Part shown: piece by piece, positions 1-9,364 of the stretch
Position numbering within the stretch: position 1 is the stretch's first letter
Layout of the letters: each line of letters opens with the position of its first letter
Assembly: GCF_040448305.1 (NCBI RefSeq)
Contig: NZ_CP148752.1
Coordinates: 5,061,501 to 5,125,500, forward strand
DNA from: Pseudomonas fluorescens
Lineage (GTDB): Bacteria > Pseudomonadota > Gammaproteobacteria > Pseudomonadales > Pseudomonadaceae
Length of the DNA stretch: 64,000 nt
Reading direction: 5' to 3'
Notes under the pieces: generated by a model
The model's database searches: none
Told to the model about the DNA's origin: nothing
The model's input: only the letters and a program-made list of their open reading frames with translations
Translations under genes and position numbers: made by a program

Positions 1-480
1 GCCGGGCAAGGCCTGAGCAATCTCGATGAAGACCAGCGTGCGCGCATCCGCGCCGAGCACGTGGGTTTTGTCTTTCAATCGTTTCAGCTGCTCGACAGTC
101 TCAATGCCCTGGAAAACGTCATGCTGCCACTGGAACTCGATGGCCGCAAAGACGCCCGCGAACGCGCCACCCAATTGCTGCAACGGGTGGGACTGGGCCA
201 ACGCCTGACGCACTCGCCGCGCCAGCTCTCCGGAGGCGAGCAGCAACGCGTGGCGATTGCCCGCGCGTTTGCCGCCGAGCCCGATGTGCTGTTCGCCGAC
301 GAACCGACCGGCAACCTCGACAGCCACACCGGCGAGCGCATCAGCGACTTGCTGTTCGAGCTCAACCAGGAGCGAGGCACGACCCTGGTGCTGGTGACTC
401 ACGATGAACGCCTGGCCCATCGCTGCCGGCGCCTGATCCGTCTTGAAGCCGGCCTGCTGGTCGCCCCTCTGGAGCCTTGA
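1..480 (+). CDS. ABC transporter ATP-binding protein, 5' truncated
   Basis: This is the C-terminal 159 residues of an ABC ATPase of the LolD/MacB/YbbA type; the start and the Walker A loop lie before the window. Visible motifs in order are the Q-loop region (FVFQSFQLLDSLNALENV), the signature LSGGEQQRVAIARA, Walker B with the typical extension ADEPTGNLDS, and the H-loop LVLVTHD. The stop codon overlaps the start of the next gene (ATGA), which encodes a large FtsX-type permease, so the two form one exporter, as in the YbbA-YbbP pair. Families of this kind move lipids or lipoproteins or act mechanically rather than importing solutes. The substrate cannot be read from the sequence. Confidence 0.9.
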   Translation, partial: AGQGLSNLDEDQRARIRAEHVGFVFQSFQLLDSLNALENVMLPLELDGRKDARERATQLLQRVGLGQRLTHSPRQLSGGEQQRVAIARAFAAEPDVLFADEPTGNLDSHTGERISDLLFELNQERGTTLVLVTHDERLAHRCRRLIRLEAGLLVAPLEP

Positions 481-2984
481 TGGCACGTCTGCCGCTGTTG
501 CGCCTGTTCAGTCTCGCCATCCGCCAATTGCTGCGCGATGCCCGCGCCGGTGAATTGCGCGTGTTGTTTTTCGCCTTGCTGGTGGCCGTGGCCGCCAGCA
601 CCGCCATCGGTTACTTTGGCGCACGCCTGAACGGCGCCATGATGCTGCGCGCTACCGAATTCCTCGGTGCCGACTTGCTGCTCGAAGGCAGTTCGCCGGC
701 GCGCCCCGAACAGATAAGAAGCGGCACCGAACTGGGTCTGGAACACGCTCAAGTGGTGGAGTTCTCCAGCGTCATCGCCACCGACAACGGCATCCAGTTG
801 TCCAGTATCAAGGCGGCCGACGGCACCTACCCGCTACGCGGCGAATTGAAAAGCGCGCCCTCACCCTATGCCACGGAAACAGTCGGTGGCGGACCGCAAC
901 CCGGTGAAGCCTGGGTCGAGGCACGCCTGCTGACCGCCCTGGACCTGAAGATCGGCGACAGCATCGATGTCGGCATGAAAACCCTGAAACTGGCGCGGGT
1001 GCTGACCTACGAACCCGACCGCGCCGGCAATTTCTACAGCCTGACACCGCGGGTGCTGATCAACCTCGACGACCTTGCGGCCACCGGCGTGGTGCAGCCC
1101 GGCAGCCGGGTCAGCTATCGCGAATTATGGCGAGGCAATGCTCAGGCACTCGAAACGTATCGGCAACAGATCAAACCGGGTCTTGCCGCCAACCAGCGCT
1201 TGCAAGACGCCCGCGACGGCAATCGGCAGATCGGCGGCGCCCTGGGCAAAGCCGAACGCTACCTGAACATGGCCAGCCTGGTGGCGGTATTGCTGTCCGG
1301 CGTGGCGGTGGCGCTGTCGGCAACCCGCTTCGCCACCCGCCGGTTCGATGCCAGTGCCTTGCTGCGCTGCCTCGGGCTGTCGCGCCGGGAAACCATGGTG
1401 TTGTTCAGCCTGCAACTGACCGTGCTCGGACTGCTGGCCAGTATCAGCGGCGCCCTCCTTGGCTGGCTCGCACAGCTGGGGTTGTTTGCCCTGCTGCATG
1501 ACTTGTTGCCGACCGACGTGCCTCCGGGCGGGCTGTTTCCAGCCATTGCCGGGATCGGCACCGGACTGGTGGCGCTGGCCGGTTTCGCCTTGCCGCCACT
1601 GGCGGCTCTGGGCCGGGTTCCGCCATTGCGTGTGCTGCGCCGGGACATGCTGCCGATCCCTTCCAGCACCTGGATGGTCTACGGCGCAGCGCTGGGCGCC
1701 CTCGCCCTGATCATGTGGCGCCTGAGCCTGGACCTGGTGCTGACCTTTGCCCTGCTCGGCGGCGGCGTGATTGCAGCGCTGGTGCTGGGCGGCTTGTTGT
1801 TACTGCTGTTGAAGAGTCTGCGGCGCATGCTGGCTCGTGCGTCCTTGCCCTGGCGCCTGGGACTGGGCCAACTGCTGCGTCATCCGCTCGCTGCCGCGGG
1901 CCAGTCCCTGGCGTTCGGCCTGATTCTGCTGTCGATGGCGCTGATTGCGCTGCTGCGCGGCGAGTTGCTGGACACCTGGCAGAACCAGCTGCCGAAAAAC
2001 GCTCCAAACTACTTCGCGCTGAACATCCTGCCAGCGGACAAACAGGCCTTCACCGATCACCTGATTGCCGTGTCGGCGCAATCGGCTCCGCTGTACCCGG
2101 TGGTGCCGGGGCGCTTGATCAGCATCAACGGCGAACCGGTGCAGCAAATCGTCACCAAGGAATCGGCCGGCGACCGGGCGATCCAGCGCGACCTGAGCCT
2201 GACCTGGGCCGCGGACCTGCCGTCGGGCAACAAACTCACGGCCGGCAATTGGTGGAACGAACAGACGCCGGACGATGTTCCTGGCGTGTCGGTGGAAGGC
2301 AAGGTCGCCGAAAGCCTCAAAATCAAGCTCGGCGACCATCTGGTTTTCAGCGTTGGCGGGGTCAATCGCGAGGCGAAAGTCACCAGCCTGCGGGAGATCA
2401 ACTGGGACAACTTCCAGCCGAACTTCTTCATGATCTTCCAGCCCGGCACCCTCAAGGATCTGCCGGCGACCTACCTGACCAGTTTCTATCTGGCATCGGG
2501 TCATGACCAACAGATTGTCGACCTGTCCCGCGCCTTCCCGGCGGTGACGATCCTGCAGGTCGAAGCCTTGCTGGAGCAATTGCGCAGCATCCTCGCCCAG
2601 GTGACCCTGGCGGTGGAGTACGTGTTGTTGTTCGTGTTGGCGGCGGGGATGGCGGTGCTGTTCTCCGGCCTGCAAGCGACGCTGGATGAACGCATTCGCC
2701 AGGGCGCGCTGTTGCGAGCACTGGGGGCAGAGCGACAATTGCTGGTCAAGGCTCGACGTATCGAGTTCGGTTTGCTGGGCGCAGTCAGTGGCTTGCTGGC
2801 GGCGCTGGGTTCGGAAGTGGTGAGTTGGGTGCTCTACCGCTACGCCTTTGACCTGCCGTGGCATCCGCATCCATGGCTGTTGGTGCTGCCACTGGTGGGC
2901 GCCGTGCTCATTGGCGGTGCCGGCGTGTTCGGCACCCGTCGGGCATTGAACGCCAGCCCGCTGACAGTCCTGCGCGAGGGTTGA
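480..2984 (+). CDS. FtsX-like ABC transporter permease (YbbP family)
   Basis: An 834-residue inner-membrane permease. The ATG at 480 overlaps the ATPase stop codon, which indicates translational coupling; an in-frame TTG one codon upstream is less likely. One transmembrane helix lies near residues 28-46 and a large extracytoplasmic region follows. There is then a first FtsX block of several helices (about residues 255-375), a central pair of hydrophobic segments, a second soluble domain (about 500-690), and a C-terminal FtsX block ending with a FGTRRALNASPLTVLREG tail. This duplicated FtsX layout and the length match YbbP rather than MacB or LolC. It works with the preceding ATPase. Substrate unknown. 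Confidence 0.88.
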   Translation: MARLPLLRLFSLAIRQLLRDARAGELRVLFFALLVAVAASTAIGYFGARLNGAMMLRATEFLGADLLLEGSSPARPEQIRSGTELGLEHAQVVEFSSVIATDNGIQLSSIKAADGTYPLRGELKSAPSPYATETVGGGPQPGEAWVEARLLTALDLKIGDSIDVGMKTLKLARVLTYEPDRAGNFYSLTPRVLINLDDLAATGVVQPGSRVSYRELWRGNAQALETYRQQIKPGLAANQRLQDARDGNRQIGGALGKAERYLNMASLVAVLLSGVAVALSATRFATRRFDASALLRCLGLSRRETMVLFSLQLTVLGLLASISGALLGWLAQLGLFALLHDLLPTDVPPGGLFPAIAGIGTGLVALAGFALPPLAALGRVPPLRVLRRDMLPIPSSTWMVYGAALGALALIMWRLSLDLVLTFALLGGGVIAALVLGGLLLLLLKSLRRMLARASLPWRLGLGQLLRHPLAAAGQSLAFGLILLSMALIALLRGELLDTWQNQLPKNAPNYFALNILPADKQAFTDHLIAVSAQSAPLYPVVPGRLISINGEPVQQIVTKESAGDRAIQRDLSLTWAADLPSGNKLTAGNWWNEQTPDDVPGVSVEGKVAESLKIKLGDHLVFSVGGVNREAKVTSLREINWDNFQPNFFMIFQPGTLKDLPATYLTSFYLASGHDQQIVDLSRAFPAVTILQVEALLEQLRSILAQVTLAVEYVLLFVLAAGMAVLFSGLQATLDERIRQGALLRALGAERQLLVKARRIEFGLLGAVSGLLAALGSEVVSWVLYRYAFDLPWHPHPWLLVLPLVGAVLIGGAGVFGTRRALNASPLTVLREG

Positions 2985-3018
2985 TAGACTCCTGCCATCC
3001 TCACCACAAGAAGCTGTC

Positions 3019-3516
3019 ATGAGCCGTTACCGCCCTCCCCGCACCGCTGGCACCGCGCTGATCACCCCCGAGGGTGAAGCGCGGATGCGCGCCGAGTTCC
3101 ATGAGTTGTGGCATGTACGTCGGCCCCAGGTTACCCAGGCTGTCAGCGAAGCCGCGGCCCAGGGTGATCGCTCGGAGAACGCTGAATACACCTATGGCAA
3201 AAAGATGCTGCGAGAGATCGACAGCCGCGTGCGTTTTCTCACCAAACGCCTGGAAGCGCTCAAGGTTGTCAGCGAAAAACCCAGCGATCCGAACAAGGTC
3301 TATTTCGGCGCCTGGGTCACGATAGAGGACGAGGATGGCAAAGAGTCGCGCTACCGCATTGTCGGGCCCGATGAACTGGACCTCAAGCAGGGTCTGATCA
3401 GCATTGACTCGCCGTTGGCCCGCGCCCTGATCGGCAAGGCACTGGACGCCGAAGTCCGGGTCCAGACACCCACCGGTGAGCAGTGCGTCTACATCGTGGC
3501 GATCGACTACCCGTGA
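3019..3516 (+). CDS. greB: Transcription elongation factor GreB
   Basis: 165 residues. GreB binds the secondary channel of stalled RNA polymerase and stimulates cleavage of the backtracked RNA 3' end. The N-terminal half is the antiparallel coiled coil whose tip carries the conserved acidic residues in GDRSENAEYTYGKK (Asp50, Glu53). The C-terminal half is the FKBP-like domain (GAWVTIEDEDGKESRYRIVGPDE). The N-terminal extension before ITPEG, the length and the KVVSEKP linker fit GreB rather than GreA. An AAGAAG ribosome-binding site precedes the ATG. It is a single gene, 34 nt after the permease, and converges with the next small gene (stops 3 nt apart). Confidence 0.93.
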   Translation: MSRYRPPRTAGTALITPEGEARMRAEFHELWHVRRPQVTQAVSEAAAQGDRSENAEYTYGKKMLREIDSRVRFLTKRLEALKVVSEKPSDPNKVYFGAWVTIEDEDGKESRYRIVGPDELDLKQGLISIDSPLARALIGKALDAEVRVQTPTGEQCVYIVAIDYP

Positions 3517-3519
3517 GCT

Positions 3520-3828
3520 TTAACGCCGGGTAATCAGCCCTTGCCGGGCAACGCGGGTCAGTTGCCGGATCACTTCAGGCGCATCTTCTAGGCTGGGGGA
3601 TTGAATCACCGCCAAATCAAAACTGTCGTCGGCGAAACGAGCGAGCGACTCACCGTCTTCGACAAACTGGATCAGGAAGGCAGCGGGACCGCCGGTACGA
3701 CGAGGCCAGCCATCGAGATAACGCAAGAGCGTCGGCTGATGTTTGCCGCCAAGCAGGATTTTTGGATTACGCTGGGTCAGGTGTGCCGTGATCGGCGCGG
3801 GACGTACAACGGGGTTTAATGCATTCAT
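3520..3828 (-). CDS. Conserved small protein with methyltransferase-like tail
   Basis: 102 residues from the ATG at 3828; an upstream extension to 3930 is open but looks non-coding. I do not recognise a named family. The C-terminal half (GESLARFADDSFDLAVIQSPSLEDAPEVIRQLTRVARQGLI) resembles the motif IV-V region of class I SAM-dependent methyltransferases, where FPDNSFDLV is followed by an acidic stretch and a helix. There is no glycine-rich SAM-binding motif I, and the protein is too short to be an active methyltransferase. It could be a degraded methyltransferase or a regulatory protein that kept half the fold. It is convergent with greB. Confidence 0.6.
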   Translation of the reverse strand: MNALNPVVRPAPITAHLTQRNPKILLGGKHQPTLLRYLDGWPRRTGGPAAFLIQFVEDGESLARFADDSFDLAVIQSPSLEDAPEVIRQLTRVARQGLITRR

Positions 3829-4030
3829 TGTGTCGTGTCTCTGCCTCAAAAGTCTGCATGGCAGGTGAGAGGCAACACCGAACCAGCGCTTTAGCGGTAT
3901 TTCGAAGCCTGTTCTGGCTTCTATCGGCAACTGGATGAGTCACCTGGCGCCCCGCAAGTAGCTGTTTAAATCGGCGCATGAGCAACATCCTAGAGAAGCT
4001 GACTGGACAGTGTCAAGAATGACGCTCAAC

Positions 4031-4059
4031 AAAAAAGGCCCGCACAATGCGGGCCTTTT
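4031..4059 (-). terminator. Rho-independent terminator after the DoxX gene (bidirectional-looking)
   Basis: Perfect 8-bp stem GGCCCGCA / TGCGGGCC with a CAA loop (4037-4055). On the minus strand it is followed by six T, directly downstream of the DoxX gene stop. The plus strand also has TTTT after the stem. Confidence 0.85.
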
Positions 4060-4075
4060 CGTTGAGCCAGAGCGC

Positions 4076-4510
4076 TCAGCCGGCGATGACACGGTCCGCC
4101 GAGAGTTTGCCCGCACCTTCGATCAATACCGCGATACTGCCACCAAGCAAGGCCAGGGCGAATTCATAACCGTTGTTGGCCATGAACAGTCCGTTGCTGA
4201 TGTGCACCGAGAAAATTGCGACCAGCGACAGGAAGATCAGGCCCAGTGCGGCCGGGCGAACCAGCAAGCCGATGATCAGGGCCAGGCCGGCGAAGAATTC
4301 GGTGCCGCCCGCCAGTGCCGCCATCAGGTAACCCGGCGTCAGTCCGAGGCTTTCCATGTACTGCGCGGTTCCAGCCAGACCATAGCCGCCGAATGCCCCG
4401 AAGAGTTTCTGCGAGCCGTGAGCGGCGAAAACAATGCCGACCACGATGCGCAGAACGGTCAGGCCGTAGCCAGCGCGGGTAGACAGTACCTTGTTGATCA
4501 GAGTGCTCAT
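4076..4510 (-). CDS. DoxX family integral membrane protein
   Basis: 144 residues with four predicted transmembrane helices and the DoxX pattern: an N-terminal LRIVVGIVFAAHGSQKLFGAFGG segment, then ALAGGTEFFAGLALIIGLLVRPAALGL and a C-terminal GYEFALALLGGSIAVLIEGAGKLSADR. DoxX/YphA-like proteins are small inner-membrane proteins linked in some bacteria to oxidative stress or thiol metabolism; the role here is not known. The gene stands alone, with a strong terminator just downstream and the transglycosylase gene in the same direction but over 100 nt away. Confidence 0.85.
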   Translation of the reverse strand: MSTLINKVLSTRAGYGLTVLRIVVGIVFAAHGSQKLFGAFGGYGLAGTAQYMESLGLTPGYLMAALAGGTEFFAGLALIIGLLVRPAALGLIFLSLVAIFSVHISNGLFMANNGYEFALALLGGSIAVLIEGAGKLSADRVIAG

Positions 4511-4613
4511 GCTGTTTCATTCCTTGTCAGTGTGTATTGGTTGCTCGCCATATTAATCAGTAAATCGCATGGTAAAAGCGCAAAAAACCCACCATTACAA
4601 TCAGATTAGTCGA

Positions 4614-6035
4614 TCATTTACGCGAGACAACCTTTTGTCCCTGGGGCTCCAACGACTCCCTCTCCCGGTCGAACGCCAAGTAGTACTTGTTCACGCTATT
4701 AACATAGCTGACGGGCCCCATACCCACTTGCTCCATGGCCACGCGTTCGACCTGGAAGAACCACTGGTTGGGATTCAAACCTCGCCGCCGGGCTTCGGCG
4801 CGCATGCCTTGCACCCGCTCCGGCCCGATGTTGTAGGCCGCCAGCACGAAGGCCATGCGTTCGCGCTCGTTGAGTTTCGGGCTGGCAAAGAATTTGCGCC
4901 GGATCATCGCCAGGTACTTGGCCCCGGCTTGCACATTGCCATCAAGGTCCTGGATGTTGTTGACCCCCACCCGCTGCGCCGCAGAAGGGGTGATCTGCAT
5001 CAGACCGGTCGGACCACCGCCACTGCGGGCGGCAGGTTGCAGGGCTGACTCCTTGAAGGCCAGCGCCGCCAGGTTCAGCCAGTCCATGCCTTGGGCATCG
5101 GCGTGTTTCTGCAGCACCGGGCGAAGTTTCTCCAGACGCTGCCGGTCCGCCTTGGCCAGCGGATAGTGCACTTGATAGAGACGACGATAGATCCGCAGGA
5201 ACGCGGCGTCCTGATCCGATGGTTTTTTGTAGGCGGTGAGGAAGCGATTGATGCTGGCCCGCAGCATCGAGGCATCACGGCGCACGAACCAGAATTCTTC
5301 TCCCGGCTCGCTGATGAGTACCTGCTTGTCGAAACGCAGCTTGGGCAGGATCTTGCCCCAGCGCTCGGCGATCGGCTGCTCGACGATGGTCAGGTGGAAG
5401 ATCCCGCCCTGGACCATCTCCAGCACGTCCTCGACGGCAAGGCTCGGATCGACCCATTCGATTGTGACCGGTGGCAGTTTGTGCAAGGCGAGCTTTTGAT
5501 TGATCTGGCTGACGGCATCCCCAGCGGCGCTGCCAGCGGGTAACGCCAGGGTCTTGCCGGAAAGCTGTTCAAGTTTGGTGTAGCGGCGTTCGCCCTTGAT
5601 GCCCACCAGGACCAACGGGATGTTGCTGGCAATCGGCTCACTGGTGCTGACGGCGAAGCCCGGTTGCAGATCGAGCAACTCGCCTGGCGCCACCAGATCG
5701 CCCTCGCCGCGCTGCAATGCGCCGAGCAGTTGATCCTTGGCCTTGGGGATGATCTTGAGGGTGATTTCCTGGCCGTCACGGGCGTGGCCGTTGAGGTATT
5801 GCTCGAACGCTCTCAGGCGATGGTATTCGACCCCGATCGCCTGCCCCTGGACTTCGCCGGAACTGTTGCGGCTCTGGTTGACCAACACCCGCAGCACACG
5901 ACTGCTGCGAATTTGGGCAAGGTCACGCACCTTGCTGACCGGTACGGCTTGCAGCGGCCCGGGCAGACGCGCGACCGCCGACATCGGCAATAGCAGCGAA
6001 CAACACAGCAGTAGCAAAACCGAGGGACGAATCAT
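4614..6035 (-). CDS. MltF-like membrane-bound lytic murein transglycosylase
   Basis: 473 residues. It has an N-terminal signal sequence (MIRPSVLLLLCCSLLLPMSAVA), a periplasmic solute-binding-protein-like domain (about 45-270) and a C-terminal SLT goose-type lysozyme domain (about 300-450). The catalytic glutamate is Glu329 in LAFKESAL, followed by the family motifs GLMQITPSAA and AYNIGPERV. This two-domain plan is that of MltF/YfhD. The enzyme cleaves peptidoglycan glycan strands to 1,6-anhydromuropeptides; the binding domain is thought to regulate this. It may be a paralogue rather than the main MltF. A GGAGAG site lies 3 nt before the ATG. It is divergent from tatD. Confidence 0.88.
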   Translation of the reverse strand: MIRPSVLLLLCCSLLLPMSAVARLPGPLQAVPVSKVRDLAQIRSSRVLRVLVNQSRNSSGEVQGQAIGVEYHRLRAFEQYLNGHARDGQEITLKIIPKAKDQLLGALQRGEGDLVAPGELLDLQPGFAVSTSEPIASNIPLVLVGIKGERRYTKLEQLSGKTLALPAGSAAGDAVSQINQKLALHKLPPVTIEWVDPSLAVEDVLEMVQGGIFHLTIVEQPIAERWGKILPKLRFDKQVLISEPGEEFWFVRRDASMLRASINRFLTAYKKPSDQDAAFLRIYRRLYQVHYPLAKADRQRLEKLRPVLQKHADAQGMDWLNLAALAFKESALQPAARSGGGPTGLMQITPSAAQRVGVNNIQDLDGNVQAGAKYLAMIRRKFFASPKLNERERMAFVLAAYNIGPERVQGMRAEARRRGLNPNQWFFQVERVAMEQVGMGPVSYVNSVNKYYLAFDRERESLEPQGQKVVSRK

Positions 6036-6272
6036 CCACTCTCCGGAAAGAATATGAGGCCCGCTTCAATGACGAAAACCATCAAGCGCGGCGACAAAAA
6101 CAGAGCGCCCAAGGCGCTGGCAAAGTGCGAAAGACTGGCACAATGATGGCAAAACTACCAACCCGGCCTGGTCCGCGGCTCAAGAGACAGCGTTAACCCG
6201 TTGTAGTTCTTGGTTTTTCTTATAAATCCACGGCTCTGATATGCTTTCCGGCCTTTGGGCCGAGGTAGCACC

Positions 6273-7082
6273 ATGCAACTCATCGATATCGGCGTCAACC
6301 TGACCAACGCCAGTTTTACCGACAAACACCAGGCCGTACTCGACCGCGCCTACGCTGCTGGTGTGTGCCAACTGGTGCTGACCGGCACCAGTGTCGAGGG
6401 CAGTGAACAGGCCCTTGAGCTGTGCCAGCAACTGGACGAAAGCGCCCAGCGCCTGTTCGCCACCGCCGGTATTCACCCTCACTGCGCCAGCGACTGGAAC
6501 GCCGACAGCGCCCGCCGTTTGCGCAGCTTGCTCAACGAGCCGAATGTGGTGGCCGTGGGTGAATGCGGGCTGGACTTCAACCGTGATTTCTCGCCGCGCC
6601 CGCAGCAGGAAAAGGTCCTCGAAGAACATCTGGCCATGGCCGTCGAATTGCAGCTGCCGGTTTTTCTGCACGAACGCGACGCCAGCCAGCGTTTGCTGGA
6701 AATCCTGCGCGACTTCCGCGACCGACTACCGGCCGCCGTGGTGCACTGCTTCACTGGCGAACAGAAGGCACTGTTCAGCTACCTCGACCTGGACTTGCAC
6801 ATCGGCATTACCGGCTGGATCTGCGACGAGCGCCGGGGCACGCATTTGCATCCGCTGGTCAAGGAGATCAAGCGCGGACGCCTGATGCTCGAAAGCGATG
6901 CGCCGTACCTGCTGCCGCGCAGCCTGCGCCCCAAGCCGAAAAACGGGCGCAACGAGCCGGCGTACCTGACCGAAGTACTGCGCGAAGTGGCACTGCATCG
7001 CGGGGAAAGCCAGGAAGATCTGGCAGCGCACACCACCGCGTGCGCACGGGCGTTCTACGGCTTGCCATCAATCCCCCAGTAA
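6273..7082 (+). CDS. tatD: TatD-type metal-dependent DNase
   Basis: 269 residues. The ATG at 6273 is chosen because GAGGT sits 6 nt upstream and the family begins with an IDIGVNLT motif; a TTG at 6255 would add six non-conserved residues. The sequence follows E. coli TatD along its length: TAGIHPHCASDW, the metal-ligand GECGLDFNR, VHCFTGE, GITGWICDERRG and ESDAPYLLPRSLRPKPKNGRNEP. TatD is a TIM-barrel metal-dependent exonuclease linked to DNA repair and fragmentation. The degenerate first metal site (NLTNASF instead of HxH) is normal for TatD itself. It is monocistronic, followed by a REPIN. Confidence 0.92.
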   Translation: MQLIDIGVNLTNASFTDKHQAVLDRAYAAGVCQLVLTGTSVEGSEQALELCQQLDESAQRLFATAGIHPHCASDWNADSARRLRSLLNEPNVVAVGECGLDFNRDFSPRPQQEKVLEEHLAMAVELQLPVFLHERDASQRLLEILRDFRDRLPAAVVHCFTGEQKALFSYLDLDLHIGITGWICDERRGTHLHPLVKEIKRGRLMLESDAPYLLPRSLRPKPKNGRNEPAYLTEVLREVALHRGESQEDLAAHTTACARAFYGLPSIPQ

Positions 7083-7094
7083 CCACAAATCCCC

Positions 7095-7183
7095 TGTGGG
7101 AGCGAGCCTGCTCGCGAAGGCGTCGTGTCTGCCAGCATCAAGTTGAATGACAGACCGCTATCGCGAGCAGGCTCGCTCCCACA
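7095..7183. repeat. REPIN (two inverted REP copies)
   Basis: Two inverted copies of the core GAGCGAGCCTGCTCGCGA, at 7095-7117 and 7161-7183, in the gap after tatD. This is the Pseudomonas REP doublet form. Confidence 0.9.
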
Positions 7184-7289
7184 CTGGAATGCTGAGGGGC
7201 CGTTGATCTGCATCAAGAATCAGCCACCTGAGTAGCGGCACAATGATGGCACCTTGCCAAAACTGTTTCCGCTATCAGAGAAGACCTCC

Positions 7290-8771
7290 ATGGGTGCCTG
7301 GCTTAGCAATATCTCGCTGAAATACAAATTCTGGGCGGTCAACGCCGTCGCTTTCGTCACCACCCTGTTGCTAGTGCTGTACGCAGTGCAGCTCGAACAG
7401 CAGGCCCGCAGTCACGCCGCCCAGGCTTCGGCCCAGGCCCAGGCGCGATTGCTCAAAGCCTGGCCCGCAGGGCAACCGCTGCCCCACGCCGACAACCTGC
7501 TGACGTTCAATCGCGGACAGGCGCCGTCGCTGAATGAACAACCCATTGCGCAACTCATCAATGCAAACGGCTGGGTCGAGATCAACGTGATGCCGCTGTT
7601 CGGTGACAATCCGTTGACGGGTGCCGAAGTATTCTCGCGTGCCGATGGCCAGCAGGTCGCCGTGATTGCCCACGGTCCAAGCCTGAGCCAGGTGTTCAAC
7701 GATCGTTTTGCCAACTACGCGTCGGCCGTGTTCATCCTGATGCTGGCAATGCTCGGTGCATCGCAGTTATTGATCCGCTTCCTGCTCAGCCAGCTCAACA
7801 CCTTGAAAGACGTCATGTTGCACGTGGAGAAAACCGGCGACCTGTCGGCCCGCGTGCCATTGGCTTGCAGCGACGAAGTCGGGCAAATGGCCAACGCCTT
7901 CAACGCCATGCAGGCCGGTTATCAACGGGTGGTCAACACCGTTGCCAGCACCGCCCGACAGCTGGACGTCGGCGCCGCGCGGCTGGCGGCCAGCATGAAT
8001 GAAGTGCGCCACGGCATGCTGGGCCAGCAAAGCGAAACCGATCAGGCCGCCACGGCGATCAATGAGATGACCGCCACGGTCTATCACATCGCCCAACACG
8101 CGGGCGCCACCCGTGACCTTTCGCAATCGGCCAATACCCTGGCCGGCAGCGGGCAGGAGGTCGTGACACGGGTGCAGCGCTCGATTGCCGGACTGTCCAC
8201 CGGCGTCCAGCAGACCGCCGAGATGATTCAACGCCTGGCCAAGGACAGCCAGAAGATCAACGGCGTGGTCAACGTGATTCACAGCATCGCCGAGCAGACC
8301 AACCTGTTGGCGCTGAACGCCGCGATCGAAGCGGCCCGGGCCGGCGAGATGGGTCGCGGCTTCGCGGTGGTCGCCGATGAAGTACGCAACCTCGCCAAAC
8401 GCGTGCAGGCCTCCACGGATGAAATCACCCTCATGGTCTCGGCGTTGCAGGCCGGTACGCGGGACGCCGTGGATTTCATGCAAGAGAGCTCGTTCAAGGC
8501 CGACGACTGTGTACAACAGGCGCAAGAGGCCGGCGCGGCATTGGCCGAGATCACCGGCGCGGTGGCGCAGATGCGTGAGAGCAACACGCAGATCGCGGTG
8601 GCGGCCGAACAGCAGAGCCAGGTGGCGGAAGAGATGAACCGGGCGGTGGTGAGCATCCGTGACGTGACCGAGAATACGGTGCAGCAGACAGTGACTTCGG
8701 CGACCACCAGCAATGAACTGGCGGCATTGGCCGGGGAATTAAGCAAGGCTATCGGTCAACTGAAACTTTGA
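7290..8771 (+). CDS. Methyl-accepting chemotaxis protein
   Basis: 493 residues from the ATG at 7290; the in-frame TTG at 7254 is less likely. A first transmembrane segment lies near residues 13-33, a short periplasmic region of about 110 residues follows, and the second transmembrane helix is about 143-166. Next come a HAMP domain and the cytoplasmic signalling domain. The hairpin-tip sequence EQTNLLALNAAIEAARAGEMGRGFAVVADEVRNLAKR (about 331-368) is diagnostic. The sensor region is small and variable and resembles no ligand-binding domain I can name, so the stimulus is unknown. It passes signals to CheA/CheW. No chemotaxis genes lie nearby, so it is an orphan receptor. Confidence 0.93.
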   Translation: MGAWLSNISLKYKFWAVNAVAFVTTLLLVLYAVQLEQQARSHAAQASAQAQARLLKAWPAGQPLPHADNLLTFNRGQAPSLNEQPIAQLINANGWVEINVMPLFGDNPLTGAEVFSRADGQQVAVIAHGPSLSQVFNDRFANYASAVFILMLAMLGASQLLIRFLLSQLNTLKDVMLHVEKTGDLSARVPLACSDEVGQMANAFNAMQAGYQRVVNTVASTARQLDVGAARLAASMNEVRHGMLGQQSETDQAATAINEMTATVYHIAQHAGATRDLSQSANTLAGSGQEVVTRVQRSIAGLSTGVQQTAEMIQRLAKDSQKINGVVNVIHSIAEQTNLLALNAAIEAARAGEMGRGFAVVADEVRNLAKRVQASTDEITLMVSALQAGTRDAVDFMQESSFKADDCVQQAQEAGAALAEITGAVAQMRESNTQIAVAAEQQSQVAEEMNRAVVSIRDVTENTVQQTVTSATTSNELAALAGELSKAIGQLKL

Positions 8772-8779
8772 GGGCCCTT

Positions 8780-8869
8780 TCGCGAGCAGGCTCGCTCCCA
8801 CAAGGGATCTATGTATGTCCAGAGTCTGATGGTCACCAAAGATCAATGTGGGAGCGAGCCTGCTCGCGA
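8780..8869. repeat. REPIN
   Basis: Inverted REP cores at 8780-8802 and 8847-8869, with the same sequence as the other copies, just after the chemoreceptor stop. Confidence 0.9.
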
Positions 8870-8998
8870 TAGTCAGTACCGGCAACATCAATCCAGACCA
8901 TGACAGCTATCAAGCCAATAGCCAGCCTTGATTCGCCGCCAGCATTGACCGGGCCTATTCTTCCTACATGTGTTCAACATGGATCGAGGATCAGCATC

Positions 8999-9364
8999 AT
9001 GGGTAAACGTCACCCCAACCTTCCCGCCTGGCAATGGCGAGCGTACCCGAACAATCACCAGCACCCGACCAATCTGGTGCTGCACCTGATCGCGGTGCCG
9101 CTGTTCATCGTGGCGTTTCTGCTGATTGTGACCGGGGTGTTCAGCCTGAGCCTGGCAAACATCGCCATCGGCGTGATCGGTGTGATTGCGGCGCTGGCCT
9201 TGCAACGCCACGGCCACAGCCTGGAGAGCCAAGCCTCCGAACCCTTCAGCGATCGCAAGGATGCGGTATCGCGCCTGTTGGTCGAGCAGTTCCTGACGTT
9301 TCCGCGGTTCTTCCTCAGCGGTGGCTGGTGGCGCGCCTGGCGTGAGCGTCACCGCCGTCACTGA
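8999..9364 (+). CDS. DUF962 / Mpo1-like membrane protein
   Basis: 121 residues. The ATG at 8999 has GAGG 10 nt upstream; a longer frame from 8900 lacks a ribosome-binding site and looks non-coding. The family pattern is visible: a histidine-rich motif YPNNHQHPTNLVLHLIAVPL at the N terminus, two hydrophobic helices, then the second histidine region RHGHSLESQASEPF. Mpo1 of yeast, the characterised member, is an iron-dependent dioxygenase of 2-hydroxy fatty acids. Whether this short bacterial form is catalytic is inference. It converges with the thioesterase gene: its stop is immediately adjacent. Confidence 0.65.
   Translation: MGKRHPNLPAWQWRAYPNNHQHPTNLVLHLIAVPLFIVAFLLIVTGVFSLSLANIAIGVIGVIAALALQRHGHSLESQASEPFSDRKDAVSRLLVEQFLTFPRFFLSGGWWRAWRERHRRH

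Noticed and set aside
7095..7183. CRISPR array
   Set aside because: The short repeats are inverted REP doublets, two per locus and scattered, not regularly spaced direct repeats; no cas genes are present.
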